Below, one piece after another: positions 1 through 5,227 of a stretch of 8,552 nucleotides of DNA; position 1 is the first letter of the stretch, and every line of letters begins with the position of its first letter. The notes below the pieces were generated by a model. It ran no database searches, was not told where the DNA came from, and saw only the letters and a program-made list of their open reading frames with translations. This stretch comes from Hyphomicrobiales bacterium (GTDB lineage: Bacteria > Pseudomonadota > Alphaproteobacteria > Rhizobiales > Afifellaceae): assembly GCA_013812985.1 (NCBI GenBank), contig JACCSN010000387.1, positions 1-8,552 on the forward strand, written 5' to 3'. Both the position numbers and the translations under genes were made by a program.

Positions 1-286
1 ATCGCGGCTTCTTCTACCATTCGGGATCGGAGCGGCGGATCGTCGGCGTGGTCGAGGTGGTCGGCGAGGCGCATCCCACTCCACCGACGCCACGGGGGCT
101 TGGGAATGCGTCGACATCCGAGCCGTCTCCGATCTGCCCGATCCGGTGACGCTCGACGCGATCAAGGCGGAAAAGCGGCTCGCCGATATGGCGCTGGTGA
201 AGAACTCGCGGCTTTCCGTGCAGCCCGTCAGCGACGAGGAATGGGAGCTCGTCCTGCGGTTGGGCGAGCCGGTGGGCTCCGAATGA
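1..286 (+). pseudogene. EVE-domain protein, 3' part, frameshifted
   Basis: The N-terminus lies outside the window. Reading from position 3 gives RGFFYHSGSERRIVGVVEVV, the typical core of the EVE fold (a PUA-like domain thought to bind modified nucleic-acid bases). After about codon 25 (positions 75-79) the frame must move by one base: from 80 onward the other frame reads STDATGAWECVDIRAV, then a region ending LSVQPVSDEEWELVLRLGE and a TGA at 284-286. Inserting one base before position 78 restores a continuous protein of normal EVE C-terminal length. The lesion is either a real single-base deletion or a sequencing error. The gene lies outside the prophage and reads toward it, so it is probably host DNA. 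Family assignment is by recognised motif, not by search. Confidence 0.8.
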
Positions 287-381
287 AGTTGTATGTTCCG
301 AGGAGATGTCCGTGAGTGGTTGACCGATTCACCGGGATTCCTTGGAACATCCGCATTGCTTGTGACGGTTGCCGGGCGGCG

Positions 382-505
382 TCACCAAGCGGAATGAGGT
401 TCTCGATCGGGCTGAGGCCCCCGATGGTCTCGCCTTTGCTTCGCCGGGCCGGGCCGAATCGTCCTCTCGGTCGGTCGCTGTTGCTGGGTTGCGGCCTTTG
501 AAAAG
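382..505 (-). pseudogene. Decayed homologue of the 984-1226 gene
   Basis: By hand alignment the + strand at about 398-485 matches about 1001-1087 at roughly 77% identity with one gap. Translated on the - strand with two 1-base corrections it reads approximately QQQRPTERTIRP, PAKQGETIGGLSPIENLIPLW, stop. The intact gene has QEQQPAEKNLRP, PVKQGETVVILGPIEGLKPIW, stop. The shared pattern is Q-Q-P-E-RP-P-KQGET-L-PIE-L-P-W. One lesion is an extra A in the AAA near 434-436, the other a missing base just before the terminal Trp codon. Only the C-terminal third is recognisable, and no start codon is evident. It lies between the EVE gene and the apparent prophage end, so it is probably a remnant of an earlier related insertion. 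The 80-100 bases on either side hold nothing else that I recognise. Confidence 0.6.
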
Positions 506-572
506 GAGACCACTGTCACACACCGTCAAGAATCATGCCGGCCGGCGACAAAAAATCGGCTCCGCTGGACGC

Positions 573-610
573 TGAATAATTATCTGACGGTCTGCAACAA
601 TATCTGACGG
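573..610. repeat. Prophage right end: tandem transposase-binding-like sites
   Basis: Two direct copies of a site ending in TATCTGACGGT, with cores at 581-590 and 601-610, are spaced exactly 20 bp apart. The first begins TGAATAATT, giving the 5'-TG terminus expected of Mu-like ends. In Mu the right end also carries closely abutted transposase sites about 22 bp apart. A 21-base stretch at 575-595 matches 17 of 21 bases at 8052-8072 near the other end. The role as an att end is inferred from position and similarity to the other end. Confidence 0.55.
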
Positions 611-644
611 TATTGACCGGGAGTGCCCGCGCTTTCGTGGGTGC

Positions 645-980
645 TCAAGTGGGCTGGCGGGCGGCCACGCGGCGGGCCTGGCGGAGTCGCATCCAGTAGC
701 GGTGGATCGATGATCGGGCCGGAGTGCGCGCCGCGCCAAAGCGGGCGGTCGTTTCCTTGTTGACCTCGGCCACGGTCAGGCCGCCGAGCCGCTCGGCGAC
801 AAAGACGGCGACCTCGGGGTCCAGGTCCAGGCGCGACCGGAGCGGCGTCATGAACCGCTGCGCCTCGAAATCGCGCTCGGCCGCGCGCCGGCGGCAGTCC
901 AGCAGCTCGGCATATTCCGTCGCCGGGATTGTCACCACCTCGACGCCCGCGATCGTCGCCGACAAAGGGAACTCTGCCAT
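645..980 (-). CDS. Small protein with C-terminal HTH-like segment, terminal gene of the prophage
   Basis: A 111-aa protein starting at ATG 980, three bases after the stop of the preceding gene, so probably co-translated. The N-terminal third (AEFPLSATIAGVEVVTIPATEYAELLDCRRR) looks like a short beta-containing segment leading into an Arg-rich helix. Residues about 55-105 (DPEVAVFVAERLGGLTVAEV, then an SSIHRYWMRLRQARRVA segment) look like a helix-turn-helix with a basic tail, suggesting DNA binding. It is the last gene before the right-end sites. I do not recognise the family: a regulator, a small-terminase-like protein or an end-binding factor would all fit. Reading frame and base use look intact. 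Confidence 0.6.
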   Translation of the reverse strand: MAEFPLSATIAGVEVVTIPATEYAELLDCRRRAAERDFEAQRFMTPLRSRLDLDPEVAVFVAERLGGLTVAEVNKETTARFGAARTPARSSIHRYWMRLRQARRVAARQPT

Positions 981-983
981 CGG

Positions 984-1226
984 TCACCAAATCGGTTTCA
1001 GGCCCTCGATCGGGCCGAGGATGACGACGGTCTCGCCTTGCTTCACCGGAGCGGGCCGAAGGTTCTTTTCGGCCGGCTGCTGTTCCTGCATGGCGGCGTT
1101 CATAGCCTCAAAGAACTCCCGTCGCGCTGCCGGGTCGCTCTCTCGCTTGGTTTGCAGGAACGCCGCCCGATCGATGCCGGTCAGGGCGATGACGTGTTCT
1201 TCGGCTTTGGTCAGGCCGTCAGCCAT
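984..1226 (-). CDS. Small charged protein of unknown function
   Basis: An 80-aa protein whose ATG (1226-1224) overlaps the upstream TGA as TGATG, so it was translationally coupled to the gene before it. It is largely helical and charged: LTKAEEHVIALTGIDRAAFL then QTKRE and an EFFEAMNAAMQEQQP stretch, followed by a proline-rich linker and a C-terminal block QGETVVILGPIEGLKPIW. The N-terminal LT-E-V-LTGI-AFL-TK pattern is loosely like the C-terminus of phage head protease/scaffold (gpI-type) proteins, but this is too weak to name it. A decayed homologue of the C-terminal half lies at 382-505, so this is a real conserved family rather than a chance ORF. Confidence 0.6.
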   Translation of the reverse strand: MADGLTKAEEHVIALTGIDRAAFLQTKRESDPAARREFFEAMNAAMQEQQPAEKNLRPAPVKQGETVVILGPIEGLKPIW

Positions 1227-1335
1227 CAGCCGCGCCTCGTGATCGGCAGCGGCAGGCCGAGCCGCTGGCGCGCGCGCGGGCTGTCGGCGCGCCGGCCGCG
1301 TCTCCCGTAATGACCAGCGACAGCCGAAGCGTCAT
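1226..1335 (-). pseudogene. Fusion remnant: probable tail protein start joined to another gene's 3' end
   Basis: From ATG 1335 the frame reads MTLRLSLVITGDAAGA, with a good ribosome site (GGGAGTAGG, spaced 3 bases) just upstream. This opening resembles N-termini I associate with phage tail tape-measure proteins of alphaproteobacterial phages. Within the GC-alternating run near 1268-1278 coherent coding switches to the next frame, which reads RQRLGLPLPITRRG and stops in the TGATG overlap with the next gene. Third-position GC supports the first frame before the switch and the second after it. A tape-measure gene should exceed 600 codons, so I infer a large internal deletion joining its start to the tail of a later gene. 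The tape-measure assignment is tentative. Confidence 0.4.
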
Positions 1336-1339
1336 CGAC

Positions 1340-1438
1340 CTACTCCCAAGAGGATTGAGGCAGGGGGCCGCTGACACCCCCGGCCTCGGCCGACAGGCGG
1401 CTTACGCCCTCGGCACCGGAACGGCCCACGACGCCCAT
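1340..1438 (-). pseudogene. 3' fragment of a probable tail gene
   Basis: A 32-codon stretch from ATG 1438 reads MGVVGRSGAEGVSRLSAEAG, ends GPLPQSSWE and stops at TAG 1342-1340, four bases before the next ATG. Codon third positions are strongly G/C, as in neighbouring real genes, and the stop-to-start spacing is that of an intact operon junction. It looks like the C-terminus of a small phage tail protein, such as the assembly chaperone that usually precedes the tape measure. A TGA lies two codons upstream of the ATG and the rest of the gene is missing. The 26 bases between it and the gpT stop hold nothing recognisable. Family not confirmed. Confidence 0.35.
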
Positions 1439-1464
1439 GGATCAAAACGCCGCGAGCCGAACCT

Positions 1465-2379
1465 CTACGCCGCCCATGCCGTGACGATCGGCTTGGCGGT
1501 ATCCTTCCATTCGTTCTGGATCGGGACCGGCGTTCCGCCGACCACCTCAATCCGGGTGCCGTTGTTCAACAGCCGCATCGCCGCCCCTTCCAGGCCGGGC
1601 GGGACCACAAGCACGTTCGGCTTGATGCCGAGAAGCCGGCCTTCATCGCCCTTCATGGTCATCATCGCGACGCGGGCCGCCTCATAGTTGGCCGGCGTCA
1701 GCTCGGCCTTGGACGCATAGGCGAGCTGCCACAGGCCGAAGCCGGCATTGGACCGGCCGCGCGTGCCGTAGATGTATTCGTCCTTGAAGAAGACGTTCGG
1801 ATCGGCATCGCGGTCGAGCCTGGTCAGGTCGTAAGGAATGCGCTGCTGATAGATGATCGGCTTGATCGCCCGGCTGGTATCGAGCAAATACTAGGCGGTC
1901 CCGGCCCCGGCCTGATAGTTGCCGACCGAAACATAGCTGCTGGCCCCGGTGCGAACCGGGTGGTCAGTGTCAAAGAAGTTCTGACCGTCATAGCAGAGGT
2001 TGGTGAAGCCGGAGGCCAGCAGCGCGAAGGTCAGCTCGTTGGGAAGCTCGGCCGCCGCCTTGCCCATCGCCCGGAACATCGGCGCGAAAACGCCGTAGCG
2101 ATCATCCTCGATGCTCTCGCGATAGACCGCGATCGTGCTCTCGAATTTGCGATTGAGGATGGTCCAGGAGTGAGCCGAGAGGTTGTGGATCACCCGGTCG
2201 CCGAGCCATTCGCGAAGCTGCGGGAATTGGCCGAGCCAGCCGTAAAGCTCCTCGCGGGTGCTCGACGGAACCACCATGGCGATCTCTTTATAGGCCGTCT
2301 GTGCGCCGGCAAACGCCGCGTCAAAGGCCGTCTTGAAGCCGATGAACAGCGTATCTAGAGAGCTTTCGTTGACGATCAT
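1465..2379 (-). pseudogene. T: Mu-like major head protein gpT, interrupted by in-frame TAG
   Basis: Major capsid subunit of Mu-like phages. It starts at ATG 2379 (SD GAGG seven to ten bases upstream) and reads MIVNESSLDTLFIGFKTAFD, the classic gpT opening, then YGWLGQFPQLREWLGDRVI, KFESTIAVYRESIEDDRYGVF and a central ELTFALLASGF. At 1893-1891 an in-frame TAG sits exactly where homologues have Trp in a W-Y/F-LLDTSR-KP motif; after it the same frame continues YLLDTSRAIKPIIYQ and runs to TAG 1467-1465. Read through, the product is 304 aa, essentially the length of Mu gpT (305). So it is full length apart from one probable TGG to TAG change. The truncated 162-aa product would lack half the capsid fold. 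Its ATG overlaps the mor stop (ATGA). Confidence 0.88.
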
Positions 2380-2810
2380 GCTGACCTCGACTGTTTCCTC
2401 TTGCCGGCGGATGACTTGCCATAGCCAGAGACTGTGACTTTATCCCGTAGGTATCCGCGCACTGACGTGTCGCTCGTGTGCAGTGTCCGTGCGATTTCAG
2501 CAGTGCCTAAGCCTCGCCCCCGCAAGACCTTGGCCAGGAAGGGCCTGGCCGTGGGAAGCCTTAGACTGCCGTAGCCGAGCGCACGACCAAGCGCGTTGGC
2601 TGCTGCCTCGCCGATTGCCTGTTCGACCAGGCCTCCGTTCGATCTGACCGAAATGTAGACCTGCGAGCCACCGACGCTGAGCAGCAGCTCGGCGGTGGCG
2701 TCGATCCCGATTGCCTCGACTATGGGGGGAACGAGGTCCGACACCTCGGCACTTCGGCAGGTTCCATTGGCGTCGGTCCATTCGATCCGCTTCACAGCTC
2801 TTTGAACCAT
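2376..2810 (-). CDS. mor: Mor/C-family transcription activator
   Basis: A 144-aa protein from ATG 2810; a TTG at 2837 would add nine residues, but neither has a clear SD, so the ATG is preferred. The central part reads ATAELLLSVGGSQVYISVR, then GRALGYGSLRLPTARPFLAK and GLGTAEIARTLHTSDTSVRGYL. This is the Mor/C pattern: a dimerisation beta segment followed by a C-terminal HTH that activates middle or late phage promoters. The last 18 residues (SGYGKSSAGKRKQSRSA) are basic and less typical. The stop overlaps the gpT start as ATGA. In Mu, mor is followed by lysis and packaging genes, so this adjacency is abnormal and implies a deletion. The frame is intact. It probably has its own promoter in the gap upstream. 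Confidence 0.85.
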   Translation of the reverse strand: MVQRAVKRIEWTDANGTCRSAEVSDLVPPIVEAIGIDATAELLLSVGGSQVYISVRSNGGLVEQAIGEAAANALGRALGYGSLRLPTARPFLAKVLRGRGLGTAEIARTLHTSDTSVRGYLRDKVTVSGYGKSSAGKRKQSRSA

Positions 2811-3034
2811 AGAGTTTGAGGGTAAGGACAGACGCAAGCTGTTGCCCCGCGCGCCAGCGCATCTACCACTTTGGTCGGAGATAGAATTACCCGCACGCCT
2901 TTGCGGGCAACAGGCGAAAGCGTTTTACCTCATGTCCAAGCGGCTGGCAGGACTATGCGGGCCGGTCAGGAACACTGAGTCGCGCCCGGCGTTCTGTCCA
3001 AGCAACCTGAATGATCCTCACGAGGACTGTAAAG
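2811..3034. other. Gap between gemA and mor, probable middle-promoter region
   Basis: No convincing gene on the - strand here. The stretch contains a perfect 6-bp hairpin CCCGCA-6-TGCGGG at 2890-2907 without a T-run. On the - strand just beyond it a loose promoter-like pair can be drawn (TTGCCC, then TAATTC about 15 bases on), which could drive mor. Both are weak signals; I see nothing else. Confidence 0.25.
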
Positions 3035-3136
3035 ATGGACAACGAACGCACCAAAAGAAAGCCCGTGGAGCGCGTTTGGCGCTTCCGGGCTGTCGTCATA
3101 CCGGCCGACCACGCGAAGGCCCGCCAGCGCCTATAG
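3035..3136 (+). CDS. Possible 33-aa basic protein, opposite strand
   Basis: ATG 3035 follows a plausible SD (GAGG at 3022-3025, nine bases upstream) and runs 33 codons to TAG 3134-3136: MDNERTKRKPVERVWRFRAV then VIPADHAKARQRL. It would be a small basic protein on the + strand, against the direction of the operon, in the otherwise empty gap between gemA and mor. I do not recognise it, and its length is within the range expected by chance. Treat as a candidate only. Confidence 0.22.
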   Translation: MDNERTKRKPVERVWRFRAVVIPADHAKARQRL

Positions 3137-3145
3137 CTCCGCTTT

Positions 3146-3180
3146 AAAAACGATCCTACGGGCTGCAAGTGTTTGCAGCC
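3146..3180 (-). terminator. Hairpin at the 3' end of gemA, possible terminator
   Basis: GGCTGCAA-4-TTGCAGCC (3161-3180) is a perfect 8-bp stem with a 4-base loop, at the last codons of gemA. On the - strand a run of five T follows, but about ten bases after the stem, which is further than in a typical intrinsic terminator. It may attenuate readthrough from the early operon into mor. Confidence 0.35.
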
Positions 3181-3602
3181 GGCGCGTCCGCCTTCGCCCG
3201 CTTCCGGCTGGTCATCGCCTGCAGGCCGTTGATGGCCTTGCTGGCGCCCTCGCGATCGAGGAACCGGAGCGCCGCGACATGGTAGCGCCGCTCCAGCCAT
3301 TTATAGAGTGCGGGCTCGTCATCGGAACCCGCCCATTCGCGCCACAGCTTGCGGATCAGCTCGACTTGCCCCGGCGTCGCCATGCCGGGCCGCTTGCCAT
3401 AGGTCCGCTTCGTCTAGGTCGAGCGGAAACCATGGGCGTTGAACCAGGTCATCACCCGCTCGAATCCGGCATGGTCCAGATCCTTGGCGCTCGCCGCGCC
3501 GTCGCCTCAACGCGCGAGGACGGCGCGGTAAACGTCGTCCTCGACGCCGAGCTGCTTGGCCGCGACATGCACTAGCGCGATCTGCTTCGTGGAGATGGCC
3601 AT
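3156..3602 (-). pseudogene. gemA: GemA-type regulatory protein (DUF1018) with two in-frame stops
   Basis: From ATG 3602 one continuous frame gives a 148-codon GemA-like protein: MAISTKQIALVHVAAKQLGV, a middle part SAKDLDHAGFERVMTWFNAH, then RTYGKRPGMATPGQVELIRK followed by LWREWAG and a C-terminal REGASKAINGLQAM. This is the DUF1018 family, which in Mu modulates host gene expression and is an early gene. Two stops interrupt the frame: TGA at 3509-3507 (codon 32) and TAG at 3416-3414 (codon 63, in ST-stop-TKRTYG, where I expect Trp). No frame change is needed, so these look like point substitutions. A shorter product from ATG 3383 (75 aa, C-terminal domain only) could still be made. The gene follows the 193-aa gene with a 10-base gap. 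Confidence 0.82.
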
Positions 3603-3612
3603 GGGGCCGCGC

Positions 3613-4194
3613 TCAGGCCGGCTGGACGGGCGGCTCGGCCGGGCACAGCCGGCCGGCGGCGTCCAGCGGGATCGTTAGCTCCGCCTTGCGCGCCTTCTCG
3701 GCCTCGCGCGCTTGCTCGGCCCTGAGCAGGTCGTGCGCCCGCCTCACCTCCTCGGCGCTCTCGAAACGCGGATGTTGCCTATAGCGCGCGATATCCTCGA
3801 CGGTCTTGAAGTGCGGCGGGGCGACCCAATTGGAGCCGGCCGCCTTTGCATCGGCCGCCGGCGCGCCGGCCTTGGCCGTCGCGCTCCGAAGCCCCTCGAA
3901 GCGCAGCTCGCCGGCCTTGTCCCGCATCGCTTCGACCCGCTTCATGTCATCGCAGATGAGCTCCAGGAGGATCGCGCCGAACTCGACGACGTGCGCATTC
4001 CCGTCGCTGTTGTCGCGATTGCGGGGATCGAAGAACTGCTCGGCCATCTCGCGATAGACCCAGGACAGGTAGGATACCCGCCGCACGAACTGGCCGACAT
4101 TGTCGGCGAAGTATTCCGGGGTGCTCAGGAACACCGTTCCACCATCCAGCGCGTCACATTCCACTCTCTGTCCGTCTTTCGTCAGGGTAAACAT
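3613..4194 (-). CDS. Phage early-region protein of unknown function
   Basis: An intact 193-aa protein from ATG 4194, preceded by a purine-rich SD region (GAGAGAGAGG). It opens MFTLTKDGQRVECDALDGGT. Residues about 36-90 are aromatic and acidic (FVRRVSYLSWVYREMAEQFF, then EFGAILLELICDDMKRVEAM). An Ala/Gly-rich linker near 105-122 leads to a predicted coiled coil (residues about 145-172, rich in E/A/R: EEVRRAHDLLRAEQAREAEK) and a Pro-rich tail. There is no signal peptide or membrane segment. It sits between the small genes after MuB and gemA, where Mu-like phages carry poorly characterised accessory early genes. I do not recognise the family. Among early genes longer than 50 codons it and the ATPase are the only undamaged ones. 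Confidence 0.7.
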   Translation of the reverse strand: MFTLTKDGQRVECDALDGGTVFLSTPEYFADNVGQFVRRVSYLSWVYREMAEQFFDPRNRDNSDGNAHVVEFGAILLELICDDMKRVEAMRDKAGELRFEGLRSATAKAGAPAADAKAAGSNWVAPPHFKTVEDIARYRQHPRFESAEEVRRAHDLLRAEQAREAEKARKAELTIPLDAAGRLCPAEPPVQPA

Positions 4195-4218
4195 AGGTTG
4201 GCCTCTCTCTCGGTTAGA

Positions 4219-4341
4219 TCAGTTTAGCTTCACGTTCTCCGCACCAACGATCTTGGCGATTTCGGCGTCTGACGTTGCGATGAGACGATTGATCGCCGCC
4301 GACCATTCGTTGACGTGATCGGAGAGTAACTCTCCGGTCAT
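4219..4341 (-). CDS. Small protein, 40 aa, early operon
   Basis: ATG 4341 overlaps the stop of the preceding small gene (ATGA) and the frame runs 40 codons: MTGELLSDHVNEWSAAINRL, then IATSDAEIAKIVGAENVKLN. It is a short acidic, probably helical protein with no recognised family. Because the frame change from the previous gene equals a 1-base deletion, and several genes here carry such lesions, this could instead be the C-terminal half of one protein of about 85 aa. Its codon third positions are G/C-rich, consistent with real coding. Confidence 0.45.
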   Translation of the reverse strand: MTGELLSDHVNEWSAAINRLIATSDAEIAKIVGAENVKLN

Positions 4342-4475
4342 CGAAGGCTCGGCTTGCAGCGAAGAATGAACGCGTTGTTCATTTCCATGATAGCCTGCGA
4401 GAGCAGGTAGTTATACTCGCAGAATGCCGCGAGCTTGCGGCGCGAGACCTTAGAAAGGTCCAGGCGGTAGCTCAT
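4338..4475 (-). CDS. Small protein, 45 aa, coupled to MuB-type ATPase gene
   Basis: ATG 4475 overlaps the stop of the ATPase gene (ATGA), indicating translational coupling. The product reads MSYRLDLSKVSRRKLAAFCE, then YNYLLSQAIMEMNNAFILRC and KPSLR. It is a basic, helix-prone peptide with no transmembrane segment. The position directly after B is where Mu carries its small kil-type accessory genes, but I see no sequence evidence for that function. It may be the N-terminal half of a single gene split from 4219-4341 by a 1-base loss near 4340. Confidence 0.5.
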   Translation of the reverse strand: MSYRLDLSKVSRRKLAAFCEYNYLLSQAIMEMNNAFILRCKPSLR

Positions 4476-5227
4476 TTCACAAGCTCCGGTTTGAGGACGT
4501 GGGAAATCTTCTTGGCGAGGTCGCGCCCATGCAGCGATACGACAGCGTGAATGATCACGTCCGCGCCGATCGGGCCGGCCGGGCCGGCGTGGCCCCGCGC
4601 CACCGCCAAGAGCTGGTCAATTTCGCGGCAGGTCCGGCCTGAGCCGAAAGCCTTCATCAACTTGTAGGCGGGGAGCCCTTCGACGTTCCAATTGATGCAG
4701 AACTCGTCAACGTCGCCGTCCGCCATCGTGACGATTTCCCGGCGGATCGACACTCGGCTCATGATCTGCGGGAACGCGGCCGTGTTGGCGCGCGTCTTCT
4801 TCAGGGCGTGTTCGTTGCCGGCGAAAACCACCGGGAGCGGGTCGGGAGCGTCGGAATAGGTGAGGAGCTGGCGAAGCACGTCGGCCGGCAGGATTTGCGC
4901 TTCGTCAAAGATGAGGAAGCGGCCCCGCGCGGCCCTGTTGGGCAACTCGTGGCGAAGCGCGGCCGCCATTAGAGCAGTGTCGCTGTCCTGGAATGCCGAT
5001 AGGTCGAACACTTCCAGCACCAGGGACAGGACGGCCCGCAAAGACTTCTCGGCCGGGGTGGCGGTAATCATCGCCGCGCGCTTGTCCCTGCGAGCGGCTT
5101 CCTTCAGCGCTTCCGTCTTGCCCATGCCGGCAGGCCCGGTGATCAGCGCATTCACCCGCCCGTTCGCGACTGTATTCACGACGCCAAGGACCATCTGAGC
5201 TGTCGGCGTATCGACAAATCGGCGCAT
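4472..5227 (-). CDS. B: MuB-type AAA+ ATPase, transposition target activator
   Basis: A 251-aa P-loop ATPase. Walker A GPAGMGKT is at residues 31-38, Walker B FLIFDEAQ has Asp108-Glu109, and a sensor-1-like Asn is in FAGNEH (N138). MuB-type proteins bind target DNA, activate the transposase and impose target immunity. The start is ATG 5227, which overlaps the transposase TGA as TGATG and has a strong SD (GGAGGT) upstream; a TTG one codon earlier is less likely. Mu B is about 312 aa and carries an N-terminal HTH. This protein begins almost at the AAA+ core, so it is of the shorter type without that HTH. The frame is intact, unlike the transposase it serves. The C-terminal part has an SGRTCREIDQLLAVARG helix typical of the lid region. 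Confidence 0.9.
   Translation of the reverse strand: MRRFVDTPTAQMVLGVVNTVANGRVNALITGPAGMGKTEALKEAARRDKRAAMITATPAEKSLRAVLSLVLEVFDLSAFQDSDTALMAAALRHELPNRAARGRFLIFDEAQILPADVLRQLLTYSDAPDPLPVVFAGNEHALKKTRANTAAFPQIMSRVSIRREIVTMADGDVDEFCINWNVEGLPAYKLMKAFGSGRTCREIDQLLAVARGHAGPAGPIGADVIIHAVVSLHGRDLAKKISHVLKPELVK

Noticed and set aside
536..577. Short + strand ORF MPAGDKKSAPLDAE ending at the prophage border
   Set aside because: Considered as a host gene cut by the insertion, but it has no well-placed SD, and joining it to the sequence after 8187 gives no recognisable protein.
623..644. Nine-pair hairpin GTGCCCGCG-4-CGTGGGTGC as a terminator for the operon
   Set aside because: It pairs only with G-U wobbles and only as a + strand transcript; the operon is on the - strand, and there is no T-run.
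580..990. Long 136-codon open frame on the - strand overlapping 645-980
   Set aside because: It is out of phase with the coupled 984-1226 and 645-980 genes, is very rich in Arg/Pro/Gly, and has the look of a GC-rich shadow frame.
724..1242. 172-codon + strand frame
   Set aside because: Antisense to two coupled genes; Ser/Arg/Ala-rich composition typical of a complementary-strand shadow; no SD.
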